A program made the position numbers and the translations under genes. From contig NZ_VMNK01000009.1 of assembly GCF_007625155.1 (NCBI RefSeq), positions 62,001-126,000 on the forward strand: 64,000 nucleotides of DNA, read 5' to 3'. A model generated the notes under the pieces. It had not been told where the DNA came from. It did not search any database and saw only the letters and a list, made by a program, of their open reading frames with translations. The stretch comes from Denitromonas halophila (lineage in GTDB: Bacteria; Pseudomonadota; Gammaproteobacteria; Burkholderiales; Rhodocyclaceae). Below are positions 19,901-29,600 of this stretch, piece after piece (the stretch's first letter is position 1; each line of letters opens with the position of its first letter).

Positions 19901-20557
19901 GATCGCTACACCGCGCTGGTCGATCAAGTGCGCCGGGCCGAGACCGCGCTGGTCGGCACCGACGCCCCGCTACGGCTGACCGAGGCCGTGGCTTTCGGCT
20001 ACGCCAAGCTACTGGCGTACAAGGACGAATACGAAGTGGCGCGGCTGTACACCGACGGCCGTTTCATGGACGCGCTGCGCGACACCTTCGAGGGCGATCT
20101 CAAACTGAGCTTCCATATGGCGCCGCCCCTGCTCGCCAAGGTGGATACCGCCGGCCGCCTGATCAAGCGCGACTTCGGCCCCTGGCTGATGCGCGCCATG
20201 GCCTGGCTGGCGCGCGGCAAGCGCCTGCGCGGCGGCCTGTTCGACCTGTTTGGTCGCACCGCCGAGCGCCGCATGGAGCGCGAACTGACCCACACCTACG
20301 CCGAACTGATCGACGCCCTGCTCAAGCGACTGACCGCGGAAAACCTCGACAAAGCCATCGCGCTGGCTGAGCTGCCCCGCCAGCTTCGCGGCTTCGGCCA
20401 TGTGAAACACGCCAACCTGCAGGCAATCGCAACGCGCGAGGCGCCACTGACCAAGGCCTTGGGCGTCCCGGCGATTTTCGCCGAGGCGCTCAAAAAACTG
20501 CCGCACACAACCGGCACCGCCGCGTTCAAGGGCATCCCGGTCGTGGCCGGGAAGTAG
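16958..20557 (+). CDS. Indolepyruvate:ferredoxin oxidoreductase, single-chain form
   Basis: This protein oxidatively decarboxylates indolepyruvate and similar aryl-pyruvates to acyl-CoA, reducing ferredoxin. The 1199-aa chain joins what other organisms make as IorA and IorB. It has an N-terminal thiamine-type domain (SGYRGSPLGGYD), CSGCPHN near residue 454, a thiamine-binding segment (MGGEGADWSAHA, NLGDGTYFHSG), an Fe-S motif CEGCGDCGTQSNC near 657, and a gamma-type domain with GVGGTGVVTVGAL near 750. An about 200-residue C-terminal extension follows. The ATG at 16958 has GGAGAGAG upstream and is preferred to GTG at 16934. Confidence 0.9.
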   Translation: MRHPKPWVSAPNAPLAFQAEPGAPLARPDYTLSDAFEAEHGVVFLTGIQALVRLPLMQAQLDRSHGLNTAGFISGYRGSPLGGYDIALGKAQKQLDAAGIAFQPAINEELGGTAVLGSQQVETDDQRTVDGVFAIWYGKGPGVDRAGDALKHGNAYGASPHGGVLAVLGDDHGCVSSSMPHQSDLTLKAWHMPVIHPGNVAEYLEFGLYGWALSRFSGNWVGFKAISEVVESGMTVDLDAVRHDFPPPADYPPPAGGLHYRWPDLPSLALEARLVDKLDAVRAFAKHNSIDRWIRTTPNATLGIVTVGKAHFDFLEVLRRLELTLDDLAEAGIRLYKVGLVFPLEPTRIDMLVDGLDEVLVIEEKAPVVEEQIQTLLFNRRGGRTRVIGKHDADGAPLLSALGELRPSRIMPAFARWLAGHRPALDRLSHVCDFTAPEVLSNAGDAVRRLPYFCSGCPHNSSTKVPEGSVAQAGIGCHFMASWMDRQTTGLIQMGGEGADWSAHARFTRRPHVFQNLGDGTYFHSGSLAIRQAIAAHANITYKILYNDAVAMTGGQAHDGVISVERIARQVEAEGVKRLAVVSDEPEKYDGAGALFPPGTTFHHRSEMDAVQRTLRDIEGVTALIYDQTCAAEKRRRRKKHAYPDPDRRIFINPEVCEGCGDCGTQSNCLSVIPLETPLGRKRQIEQSSCNKDFSCVQGFCPSFVSVAGATLKKRVGKLDAATLDHLIHDLPTPHTHLDDAPYDLLITGVGGTGVVTVGALVSMAAHLDGLASSQLDFMGFAQKGGAVLAFIRWAKTPELLNQVRIDTQQADLLLACDLVVGASAEALQTVRHGRTRIIASEHQNPTDRFVRDPDAQLHADALLDKLRFAAGDEAMESVDAYDLALRLLGDAIGANILLLGYAWQRGRVPVSLAALERAIALNGVAVDTNRMAFHLGRLAAEKPDAVLELAEEPAHKTLTLDALIAHRVAHLTAYQDAAYADRYTALVDQVRRAETALVGTDAPLRLTEAVAFGYAKLLAYKDEYEVARLYTDGRFMDALRDTFEGDLKLSFHMAPPLLAKVDTAGRLIKRDFGPWLMRAMAWLARGKRLRGGLFDLFGRTAERRMERELTHTYAELIDALLKRLTAENLDKAIALAELPRQLRGFGHVKHANLQAIATREAPLTKALGVPAIFAEALKKLPHTTGTAAFKGIPVVAGK

Positions 20558-20594
20558 CGCGAGGGGCGCACTGTCGCTCCGCGCGGCGACCCGC

Positions 20595-22277
20595 TCAGTC
20601 GGGCGTCGGGCGCTCGCGCGGGATCGACACCCGGAAGCTCGTCCCCTCGCCCACGGTGCTGCGTACGTCGATCCGGCCGCCGTGCTTTTCCACAATACCG
20701 TAAGACAGCGCCAGGCCCAGTCCGGTCCCCTGCCCGACGGGCTTGGTGGTGAAGAAGGGATCAAACAGCCGGCTGAGGTGCTCGACGGGAATCCCGCAGC
20801 CGGAATCAGCCACCTCCACCCACACCTCGGCGGCATCCTCGCTCACCCCGGTGCGCAAGCTGATGGTGCCGGTGTCCGTGATGGCGTGGCCAGCGTTGAC
20901 GATCAGATTGAGAAAGACCTGATTCAGTTGTGATGGCAGGCACTCGACCTCCGGTATGTCACCGTATTCCCGACTCACCGTCACCCGATGCTTCATGTCT
21001 GTCAGCGCGATGTTGGCGGTGGCATTGAGGCCCGCTTCGAGCGAAGCCATTTGCCATTGGTCATCGCCGCCCGCGCGCGAGAAATCGCGCAGGTCCTGCA
21101 CGATACGACGTACCCGATCGAGTCCGTCGCGTGACTCATCGAGCAAGGCGACGATGTCATCGCGGACAAAATCGAGATCGGCGTCCGCACAGGCCGCCTC
21201 AAACGCGCTCAGCGCGGCGCTGCCCACCGGCAACACCTCACGCAAGCTGCATTCGCAAACCTCGGCCAACGCGAGCAGCTTGCCCACATAGCCGCCCAGC
21301 GTCGACAGATTGGCGCTGACAAAACCCACCGGATTATTTATCTCGTGGGCCACGCCCGCGGCCAGTTGCCCGATCGAGGCCAGCTTCTCGGTCTGAAGCA
21401 GTTGTTGATGCGTCGTCGCCAGCGCTTGATTGGCCGCTTCAAGCTCGGCATTGCGCTCCTTGAGCGCGGCTTCGACCTGCATGAGATCGGTCACATCCTG
21501 ACCGATCGTGAATACGCCGATCACGTCGTCACTGGCCGCGCGATGCGGCGAGGCGCATACCTGAAGATAGCCGGCACTGCCATCCGGCCGGGTAAACGGG
21601 CGCTGATAGGCCGTTGACTCCCCGTTGAGCGCCCGCCGGAAATAGCCCTCGATCTCCGGATACACCGCCTCGCCCACCAGCTCCAGCAGGGTCTTGCCCC
21701 TCTCGCCGGCCTGGACGCCACCAAAAACCAGGTCACGCTTGTTGCTATAGACGCAGCGCAGTTCAGCATCGAAAAACGAAAGCTTGCCCGGCACATTATT
21801 CATCACCAGATCAAGCTGGCTGGCGCGTGCCTCGGCCTCGCGCTCGGCTCGCTTGCGCGCCGTGATATCGGTCCAGATCGTCACAAAGCCGCCGCCGGGC
21901 AGGGGTTCGCCGCGGATGTCCAGCACCGAGCCGTCGGGTCGGTCGCGCTCAAACTGATGAGGCTCTCGCTTGCGACTGCGCTCGACCAGCGCGTCGGCAT
22001 GCGCCTCGGGGTCACCGTCGCCATATTCGCCGCGCTGCGCGTTGAACAAAAACAACTCCCTCAGCGTCGGCATTCGGCTGGCAAAGAGGCTGTCGGGAAA
22101 ATCGAGCAACTGGCGCGCCTTACGGTTGAAGATGCGCACGGTGAACGCGGCATCGACCAACGCCACACCCACGGGCAGATTGTCCATCAGCACACTGATC
22201 TCAACCGCACTGAGCGACCCGCCCTCGGCAAGGGCCTGGCCAGAAAGTTGCGCGACGGCATTGGTCAGATCGGTCAT
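20595..22277 (-). CDS. PAS-domain sensor histidine kinase
   Basis: This is a soluble sensor kinase of 560 aa. The first PAS is near residues 25-140 (MDNLPVGVALVDAAFTVRIFN), the second near 150-270 (MNNVPGKLSFFDAELRCVYSN). Next come a coiled linker (ALKERNAELEAANQALA), the H box IGQLAAGVAHEINNPVGFV with His311, and an ATPase domain with LNQVFLNLIVNAGHAI, DSGCGIP and GQGTGLGLALS. The start at 22277 follows a GAGGAGAG ribosome site; the longer frame has no family character. No response regulator is adjacent and no membrane segment is seen, so the signal and partner are unknown. Confidence 0.9.
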   Translation of the reverse strand: MTDLTNAVAQLSGQALAEGGSLSAVEISVLMDNLPVGVALVDAAFTVRIFNRKARQLLDFPDSLFASRMPTLRELFLFNAQRGEYGDGDPEAHADALVERSRKREPHQFERDRPDGSVLDIRGEPLPGGGFVTIWTDITARKRAEREAEARASQLDLVMNNVPGKLSFFDAELRCVYSNKRDLVFGGVQAGERGKTLLELVGEAVYPEIEGYFRRALNGESTAYQRPFTRPDGSAGYLQVCASPHRAASDDVIGVFTIGQDVTDLMQVEAALKERNAELEAANQALATTHQQLLQTEKLASIGQLAAGVAHEINNPVGFVSANLSTLGGYVGKLLALAEVCECSLREVLPVGSAALSAFEAACADADLDFVRDDIVALLDESRDGLDRVRRIVQDLRDFSRAGGDDQWQMASLEAGLNATANIALTDMKHRVTVSREYGDIPEVECLPSQLNQVFLNLIVNAGHAITDTGTISLRTGVSEDAAEVWVEVADSGCGIPVEHLSRLFDPFFTTKPVGQGTGLGLALSYGIVEKHGGRIDVRSTVGEGTSFRVSIPRERPTPD

Positions 22278-22402
22278 GCCCTCTCCTCGGAGGCCTTGAC
22301 GGCAAGCGGCATGCCGTCTCTCACTATGTCGGCACCCACGCGGCGAACTTGAACACGCCCGCTTGACCCCACACGCCGATGCTCGCGACACTGACATACA
22401 CC

Positions 22403-23464
22403 ATGAACACAGCCCCCCCAAAAGGCCGCGGCACCGCCCGCGCGCCGGACAGCCGATTTCTCGACTGGCAACGTGAGCCCAGCGACGACGGCTGGCCGCA
22501 GGACGCGCCGACGCCGCCGTTACGCACGCAACTGCAAATTGACACGGCTCGCAGCGTGATCACCACCAACCAGTCGCCCGACGTCCCCTTCACGCAATCG
22601 ATCAACCCCTATCGCGGCTGCGAGCACGGCTGCGTGTATTGCTTCGCCCGGCCAAGCCATGCCTATCTGGGGCTGTCGCCGGGGCTGGACTTTGAGACGC
22701 GCCTGGCATGGAAGCCGGATGCCGCCTCGCTGCTGCGCGCCGAACTGTCCGCCCGCAGCTATCGCTGCTCACCCATCGCCTTGGGCGTCAATACCGATGC
22801 CTATCAGCCCGTGGAACGGGAGCTTGGTGTCACGCGCGAGATTCTCCAGGTGCTGGCCGAGTGCCATCACCCGGTGGTGATCATCACCAAATCGGCGCTC
22901 ATCGAACGCGATCTGGACATTCTCGGGCCGATGGCGCGCGAAGGCTTGGTGCAGGTGATGGTGTCCGTCACCACCCTCGTTGCCGAGCTGGCCCGCACCC
23001 TGGAGCCGCGCGCGACCGCGCCGCACCGCCGGCTACGCACAATTCGCACGCTGGCCGACGCGGACGTGCCGGTCGGTGTGCTGTTCGCGCCGCTGATTCC
23101 GGCGCTGAACGACGAAGAGATGGAAACGATTTTGTCAGCGTCGCGCGCGCAGGGCGCAAGCACGGCGGGCTATGGGGTGCTGCGACTGCCGCGCGAAGTC
23201 GGGCCGCTGTTCGAGCACTGGCTGGCCGAACACGCGCCGGGCCGCGCCGCGCATGTGATGAGCCTGGTCCGTCAACTGCGGGACGGTCGGGTGAACGATG
23301 CCCGCTTCGGTGAGCGCATGCGCGGCACCGGCCTGTTTGCCGATCTTTACCGCCAGCGATTTGCCCTGGCCTGCAAGCAGCTCGGCCTCGCCCCGCGCCA
23401 TCAGGCGCTCGACACCCAGCGCTTCACGCCCCCGGGTGCCGATCGGCAAGGCCGCTTGTTTTAG
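22403..23464 (+). CDS. PA0069-family radical SAM protein
   Basis: This is a radical SAM protein of the Rv2578c/PA0069 type. The cluster-binding motif is GCEHGCVYCFARPSHAYLG (Cys-x3-Cys-x2-Cys), preceded by SINPYRGC and followed by LGVNTDAYQPVER. Substrate and reaction are unknown; the family is widespread as a single gene. I start at ATG 22403 (353 aa); an upstream ATG at 22379 adds eight codons. It is divergent from the histidine kinase and its stop overlaps that of the convergent P-box protein. Confidence 0.85.
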   Translation: MNTAPPKGRGTARAPDSRFLDWQREPSDDGWPQDAPTPPLRTQLQIDTARSVITTNQSPDVPFTQSINPYRGCEHGCVYCFARPSHAYLGLSPGLDFETRLAWKPDAASLLRAELSARSYRCSPIALGVNTDAYQPVERELGVTREILQVLAECHHPVVIITKSALIERDLDILGPMAREGLVQVMVSVTTLVAELARTLEPRATAPHRRLRTIRTLADADVPVGVLFAPLIPALNDEEMETILSASRAQGASTAGYGVLRLPREVGPLFEHWLAEHAPGRAAHVMSLVRQLRDGRVNDARFGERMRGTGLFADLYRQRFALACKQLGLAPRHQALDTQRFTPPGADRQGRLF

Positions 23465-24279
23465 GCAGGCCTGGCCAAGGATTCGTACAAGCCGACCACC
23501 AGATTGAGCTGCTCGAGAATCCGCTCGCTGGTCGTGGCGATGGCAAGCAACGCCTTGGGCGAACTGCCCTGCCCGAGCGCGTTCTGGAAGAAGAACCACT
23601 GCTGATCGACCAGCGAAAGTTCGTTGGTGATCTGTGCCGTGTTCTGTGGCGCCGCCTTGAGCAGCTCCAGCGCCTTGATGAACTCCTCGCGCGCCTTGCC
23701 GAGCGCCTCAATCGAGGCCTCTGACTCGACCCCGTAACGGGCGAAGTAAACAAATTTGGCCATGCGCTGCGAGAGCATGCGCTGACGGCCCGCCACGTTG
23801 ATCAGCCGGCCCTCGGTGGTTCCCGACGCGCGCTCGTAGGCCTGTGTTGCGGCGTGCGCGGCGCTCAGCACGGCTTCGTTTCGGGCATAGATCTGCGCTG
23901 CGCTCTCGGGCGACGGCGGCACCAGCAGTGCCGCGCGATAGCTCTGCCAGTCGGCGCTCAACTGCACCAGCGCGGCCTGCACATCGGCCGTCGGCACAAA
24001 GCGCGACAGCTCCGTCATCTGCGTCTCGAACAGTGCCATTGACGACTGCAGAAGCGTGGTGGCGACGCCGGGCGTCACCGCCAGCCCTTGCATCAGCCAG
24101 GCCTTGGCGCAACGCTGCGACAGCATGCGCTGACGACCGGCCTTGTTGATCGCCTCAGGCAAGCTCAGGAAAGTGTCCACCACGGCCGGCGCAACCCCTG
24201 GCGCGGCAAACACCCGCGGCATTGCCAGCACGCCCATGCCGCCCAAGGTGGCCTTGATTACATCCCTTCTACGCATCAT
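23461..24279 (-). CDS. Tat-exported tandem PilJ/NarX P-box protein
   Basis: The 272-aa product has a twin-arginine signal peptide (RRDVIK, then a short hydrophobic core and FAAPG) and no later membrane helix, so it should be a free periplasmic protein. It holds two copies of the PilJ/NarX N-terminal domain: INKAGRQRMLSQR at residues 44-56 and INVAGRQRMLSQR at 160-172. In NarX and NarQ the equivalent P-box binds nitrate or nitrite, but there it joins a kinase; here there is no transmitter or chemotaxis domain. Start M at 24279 (or 24276) is set by the Tat motif. An FNR-like site lies upstream. Confidence 0.8.
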   Translation of the reverse strand: MMRRRDVIKATLGGMGVLAMPRVFAAPGVAPAVVDTFLSLPEAINKAGRQRMLSQRCAKAWLMQGLAVTPGVATTLLQSSMALFETQMTELSRFVPTADVQAALVQLSADWQSYRAALLVPPSPESAAQIYARNEAVLSAAHAATQAYERASGTTEGRLINVAGRQRMLSQRMAKFVYFARYGVESEASIEALGKAREEFIKALELLKAAPQNTAQITNELSLVDQQWFFFQNALGQGSSPKALLAIATTSERILEQLNLVVGLYESLARPA

Positions 24280-24358
24280 CTCGTCACCAAAATTTACAAA
24301 CAGCATGCATGGTGTAACGACGCGCTTTTTCATTCCTTAATACAAAGCAACCGGCCAG

Positions 24359-24372
24359 CTGATTTGGATCAA
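24359..24372 (-). promoter_or_regulatory. FNR-like site upstream of the P-box gene
   Basis: On the minus strand TTGATCCAAATCAG matches TTGAT-N4-ATCAA at 9 of 10 bases and overlaps the tldD stop. A TATTAA lies at 24342-24337, about 6 bp closer than ideal for class II activation. The centre is 86 bp from the P-box gene start. Confidence 0.4.
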
Positions 24373-25814
24373 GCGGTGCCGCCGACGGTGAGCCGATCGA
24401 TGCGCAAAGTGGGCTGTCCGACGCCCACCGGCACGCTCTGGCCGTCCTTGCCGCAGGTGCCCACACCGGGGTCAAGCGTCATGTCGTTGCCAATCATGGC
24501 CACGCGGGTGAGCGCATCCGGGCCGTTGCCGATCAGGGTCGCGCCCTTGACCGGACGGGTGACCTTGCCCTTTTCGATGAGATAGGCCTCGGCAGTCGAA
24601 AACACGAACTTGCCCGAGGTGATGTCCACCTGACCGCCACCGAAGTTGACCGCATACAGCCCGCGATCGACCGAGGCAATGATCTCCTGCGGGTCATGCC
24701 CCCCGTTGAGCATGTAGGTGTTGGTCATGCGCGGCAGCGGCAGATGGGCAAACGACTCGCGTCGGCCGTTGCCGGTCGGCGCCACACCCATCAGGCGGGC
24801 GTTGAGCATGTCCTGCATGTAACCGGTGAGCACGCCGTCTTCGATCAGCGTGGTGCATTGTGTGGGGTTGCCTTCGTCGTCGATGCTGAGCGAGCCGCGA
24901 CGGTCGGCCAGCGTGCCATCATCCACCACCGTGACGCCCTTGGCCGCCACCTGCTGGCCCATGCGGCCGGCAAAGGCCGAGCTGCCCTTGCGGTTGAAGT
25001 CGCCCTCCAGACCGTGGCCGATGGCTTCGTGCAACAGAATGCCGGGCCAGCCAGAGCCGAGCACGACGGTCATGGTGCCGGCCGGCGCCGGCTCGGCCGA
25101 CAGATTGACGCTGGCCTGATGCACCGCCGCGCGGGCGTATTCACGCAGGCGATCGTCGTCGAACCAGGCGTAGTCAAAACGGCCACCGCCGCCGCCACTG
25201 CCCTGCTCGCGCTTGCCGTTTTCTTCCATGATCACCGAGATCGATACCCGCACCAGCGGGCGCACATCGGCGGCAAGATGGCCATCGTTACGCGCTACCA
25301 GAATGGTCTCCCACGAGCCCACCAGATGCGCCATCACCTCCTTGACGCGACTGTCTTCCGCGCGCGCGAATTGTTCCAGGCGCTCAAGCAGACGCACCTT
25401 GTCGGTATCGGCCAGGGACAGGAAGGGATCGACTCCGCGGTAGCGCGAGGGCACCACGATCGGCTTGCCGATGCGGGTGCTGCCGCTGCCGCCGGCCTCA
25501 CCGATGGCACGGGTCGCATCGGCGGCGGCCAGCAAGGCGTTGAGGCTGATGTCGTCGGAATAGGCGAAGGCGGTTTTCTCGCCGCTGATGGCGCGCACGC
25601 CAACGCCCTGATCAATATTGAAGCTGCCCGATTTGACGATGCCTTCTTCGAGGCTCCAGGCTTCGGTACGGTGATACTGAAAATACAGGTCGGAGTAGTC
25701 GAGCTGATGGGCGTGCATCTGGCCGAAGACCCGTTCGAGCACCGACAGGTCAAGTCCGGTCGGCGTCAGGAGGTGGCGTTCGGCAATAGTCAGCGCTTCG
25801 GCGTGTTGGGTCAT
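24369..25814 (-). CDS. tldD: Metalloprotease TldD
   Basis: TldD forms a heterodimeric zinc protease with TldE/PmbA, known for microcin maturation and CcdA turnover. The 481-aa product (start MTQHAEAL, a second ATG lies two codons upstream) holds the catalytic [11 protein letters not shown] motif. The core blocks [22 protein letters not shown] and [20 protein letters not shown] are all characteristic. No tldE/pmbA gene is in the window. It follows the amidase and yhdP genes in the same direction, an order also seen around yhdP and tldD in gammaproteobacteria. Confidence 0.95.
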   Translation of the reverse strand: MTQHAEALTIAERHLLTPTGLDLSVLERVFGQMHAHQLDYSDLYFQYHRTEAWSLEEGIVKSGSFNIDQGVGVRAISGEKTAFAYSDDISLNALLAAADATRAIGEAGGSGSTRIGKPIVVPSRYRGVDPFLSLADTDKVRLLERLEQFARAEDSRVKEVMAHLVGSWETILVARNDGHLAADVRPLVRVSISVIMEENGKREQGSGGGGGRFDYAWFDDDRLREYARAAVHQASVNLSAEPAPAGTMTVVLGSGWPGILLHEAIGHGLEGDFNRKGSSAFAGRMGQQVAAKGVTVVDDGTLADRRGSLSIDDEGNPTQCTTLIEDGVLTGYMQDMLNARLMGVAPTGNGRRESFAHLPLPRMTNTYMLNGGHDPQEIIASVDRGLYAVNFGGGQVDITSGKFVFSTAEAYLIEKGKVTRPVKGATLIGNGPDALTRVAMIGNDMTLDPGVGTCGKDGQSVPVGVGQPTLRIDRLTVGGTA

Positions 25815-25861
25815 GAGCATCCAGTGGGGCCGCGGCCAGAGGCGCGACCCGGTCAGTCAAT

Positions 25862-26677
25862 TCAGGAAAGCCGGCGGTGTGACAGCGCCGGCAAGCGGGT
25901 ACGGACATCGGCGATGCGCGCCGGGTCCATCTCGGCGAGCACCACGCCGGGGCCTTCGGCCCGTCGCGCCAGCACCTCGCCCCACGGGTCGATGATAAGG
26001 GTATCGCCATAGGTGCGCCGCCCGCTGGGGTGGCGCCCGCCCTGCGCCGGGGCCATCACGTAGCACTGGTTTTCAATGGCGCGGGCACGCAGCAGGACTT
26101 CCCAGTGGGCCAGCCCAGTGGTGTAGGTGAACGCCGCGGGAAGGACGATCAGATCGACCAGCCCCATGGCACGAAACATCTCGGGAAAGCGCAAGTCGTA
26201 GCACACCGACAAGCCGACCCGACCACAGGGCGCGTCAAAGCAGACCACCGACTCGCCCGGCTCGATGGTCTCGGCTTCGTCATAGCGCTCCGCGCCGTTA
26301 TCAAAACCGAACAGGTGAATCTTGTCATAGCGTGCCACACGCTCGCCGTTCGAATTGAACACCAGCGTGGCATTGCGCACCTTGTCGCCCGCGTCGGCCA
26401 CCAGCGGCGAGGTGCCGCCGATCAACCAGACGCCGTGGCGCTTGGCCGCGTCCTGCAAAAACTGCTGGATCGGGCCGCTGCCGTCGCGCTCACGCAGGCG
26501 TACCTTGTCGTCTTCATCGCTGCTGATCAGCGGGAAGTATTCGGGCAGCGCGATCACCACCGCACCGGCCTGCGCGGCCTCGGCCACCAGATCGCCGGCA
26601 ATCGCGAGGTTTTCGGCCACATTCGGGCCCGAAACGGTCTGAATCGCAGCAATGCGAACGGGTGCGTCAAAACGCAT
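25862..26677 (-). CDS. Nitrilase-family amidase (Nit1-like)
   Basis: This carbon-nitrogen hydrolase of 271 aa has all three catalytic residues: Glu in LPEYFPL, Lys in YDKIHLFGFD, Cys in SVCYDLRFPE. Closest in type to the Nit1/YbeM group, which deaminates mistakenly transaminated glutathione or other omega-amides; substrate here is inferred only. The start MRFDAPVRIAAIQ (26677) overlaps the yhdP stop by a few bases rather than the longer in-frame start. It sits between yhdP and tldD. Confidence 0.88.
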   Translation of the reverse strand: MRFDAPVRIAAIQTVSGPNVAENLAIAGDLVAEAAQAGAVVIALPEYFPLISSDEDDKVRLRERDGSGPIQQFLQDAAKRHGVWLIGGTSPLVADAGDKVRNATLVFNSNGERVARYDKIHLFGFDNGAERYDEAETIEPGESVVCFDAPCGRVGLSVCYDLRFPEMFRAMGLVDLIVLPAAFTYTTGLAHWEVLLRARAIENQCYVMAPAQGGRHPSGRRTYGDTLIIDPWGEVLARRAEGPGVVLAEMDPARIADVRTRLPALSHRRLS

Positions 26678-26678
26678 G

Positions 26679-29600
26679 CTATTGGCTCCCTGCACCGCTC
26701 TTGGGCGGCGCGGATGAGGTCTTGGTCACCACCGGCTCGGTCCAGGTGCCGGTGATGTCGTATTCGAAGGCAAAGACTTTTTCCAGCGGATCTTTCAAGG
26801 CCTTCTGCACCAGGTAGGTCACCACGCCGGCCACCGGATTGACGGCCCCCAGCGCGGCGCCAACGGCCACGGTTTCACTCAGGGTCGGTTGTACTGTGAC
26901 ATGCAGATCCTGGGTTTCGTTCGGCACACTGGCCGAGCCGCGCATCTGCACCTTCGCCGCCGGCCCGCGGATGTCGAGCGGATCGGTCCGCAGCACGCCC
27001 TGATCGACATCGATGCTACCGGAAATGCTGTCGAAGGCGAATCCTTCGCTGAATACGTCGCGGAAGTCGAGCGTAATCCGGCGCGGCAAGGACTGCAGGC
27101 TGAGCACACCGAGCAGACGCCCCACGCCGGGCTCAAGCTTGCGGAACTGCCCCTCCTCGGCCGAAAGATTCAGCACGCCCGTCATCGAGGCCACATCGAC
27201 ATCGGTGGGCGCGCCCTGCCACGCCACCTTGCCCCCCAGCGTGGCGCGCCCGCCCTGCACCGCGTCGGCATAGCCGAGGCGTTTGAGCAGGGCGCCCACA
27301 TCGGGGCTTTCGAGCGTGAAATCGAGCTCGGTTTTTGCCGGCGCCTGCGGCCACCACAAACCGCTGCCGGCAAGTACGCCATCCGGGCTGCCCAGCGTCA
27401 GGCGATTCAGATGCCACAGGCCGCCTCGATTGAAGGCCTGCACATCAAGCCGCCCCAGTTCCAAGCCGCGCAAGCCGAAGCGTTCGACCACCACATCCAG
27501 CGCCGGCAAGGACTCGGGCGGTTTGAAATCGACCGCCTCCGCGGCGTCTTCCGCGCCCTTGCCAAGCAGCACATGAGAGAACCGGGCGTGCACGCTTCCC
27601 TCGCCCGCCTGCAACCAGTCGACAACGCCCGCCGCCTCCCTGGCCTTGAGCGTCACCCGCCATCCGTCGTCACTTTGTCTGGCCTCGGCCGCCACCGCCG
27701 TCAGATCCAGACCGGAAACACTCAGGCGCGGCGTGTTCAGTTTGACCCGGGCCAACGGCAGCGACGACGTCCCCGACGCCGACGCGGCCGGCAACGCCAT
27801 GCGCCAGGCGTCCACATCGACATGCGCTTGCTCGATGGCCACCAGCACACCGCGCTCGCTGGCCGGCGCCGGCGCACCAATACCCACGCCACCGGACACA
27901 GGCGCTGCGTTCTTGCCGCGCGGAATCGCCACCTGCACGCTCATCCGATCGGCCAGGTTGGCGCTGAGTTTGACGGGGCTGTCGGGCTGCATCTGCAGCG
28001 TGACCCGCGTCGGCCAAGGCTCCGTGGCCGACTTGTTGAACGGCGATGGCAAGCTGCTGGAGACGCCACTCAGGGGCGTCTCGACCACCACGTCGGCCTG
28101 CCGTCCGCGCACGGTAATCTGCGCCGTCCATGGCGTTTCACCCGACAGATGCGGCCACACCGGCAAGGGATACGCCGCGCTCACGGCCGACATTTGCGCC
28201 GCACCCGAGGCATCGAAGCGCACGCCACGATCGGCCAGCGTGGCCGCACTGAGTGTCATCGGCTTGCCGAACAACTGCCCGGAGGCCTGCGGGATACTCA
28301 GCTCGCTCGCCGTGAAGTTCACCGTACCTGCCGCCTCGACGATCGGCGCCAGACCCGGCACCACCGTCAGCGTGTTGTCCTTGAAACGATAGCGCCCGAC
28401 CACCTCGGTATCCACCACGTGCCGCAAGGGCAGCACCAGTTTGAGATCGAGGCTGCCGTCGCCTTCGGCCCGCATATCGTCGGTAAAGCCGTCAATGCGC
28501 TCGCGCACCGGGCTATCGCCGACAAAGCGCAGAAAATCCTGCGTGCCGCCGTTCGCCACGCCAGTGATGGTAATTACCTCGTCGGGCACGTCCAGATCCG
28601 GCAGTACGACCTTCACCTTGCCAAGACGCACGCCAAAAATCCGGCCCTGACTGGCGGTGATTTCCATGCGTGCGCCCTCAAAGCGCAGTCCGCCTTCGAT
28701 GGCCTCGATTTTCGGCCAGGCCGATGCGTAGTCGAGCTTGGCGCGGCTGATCTTTCCTGTGATCAGAAAAATGCCGCCGCCTTCGCGGTACGGAAAATCC
28801 GCCAGATCGCCTTGCAAGCGCAGCCGGACATCGTGCCCGCGCCCGGCGGTAATGCTGTCGCGCAACCACTGCCGGGTATCGAGATTGACCACCTTGGGCA
28901 TGTAGCGCCACACCGAGGTGCCGTCCGCCTCGCTCAAGCGCGCCTGAAGATCGATCACCCCCGGTCCGTCCGCGACCGGCTCGTAGTAGCCGCTGGCCTC
29001 GCCATCGGCATCGGCGTTGGCAAAATGCGCCTTGTCGAGCGCGATCCGCATCGCCCCCTCGCGCCGTTGCCAGCCCCCTTCGGCAAACAATGTGTCGAAA
29101 CCCAGGGGGGCTTCAAACACCGCGGGCAAATCAAGCGCCATGGCTTTGCTGTCGAGCAGGAAACGCCCCGTGGCCTCGCTGCCGGCAATGTGCCCGCTGA
29201 CCCCGGCCAAGCCGGGCAAGCTGTCGCGTGACTGCATGCCGACACCATCGAAATCCGCCGACACCTGCCACGCCGCGGGCGCTGCCGCATCGCCGGTCCA
29301 CTGCAGCGCCACCTGAGTAAAACGCCCCGTCGGTGCGAGCCCCGCCAGGCGCTCGCGCATGGCTTCGTCCAGGGGCAGATGCACGGCCAAGGCCGACAAC
29401 GCCGCCAGATCAAGCTGATTGACCTCAAACTGCGTGAGTTGGCTGGCCGCCGCACCACCGCGACTGACGCGCAAATCCGTCGGATCCACCACCACGCCGT
29501 CGCGGGTTTCGAGCGCCAGGTGCTGTGTGCTCAGCGCCAACTCGGCCGCGCTGCGTTTCACACTGATGCGCCCGCCGAGACGATTCAAGGACAAGGCCGG

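Noticed and set aside
16829-19927. Antisense frame of 1032 codons opposite the indolepyruvate oxidoreductase gene
   Set aside because: The protein text is a repetitive Val/Gly/Ala/His-rich shadow with no recognisable motif. In high-GC DNA the frame opposite codon position 3 stays open by composition. The plus-strand gene is fully supported by cofactor and Fe-S motifs.
26889-29231. Antisense frame of 780 codons opposite yhdP
   Set aside because: Same composition artefact: Arg/His/Gln-rich text, no family motif and no ribosome site, inside a well supported gene.
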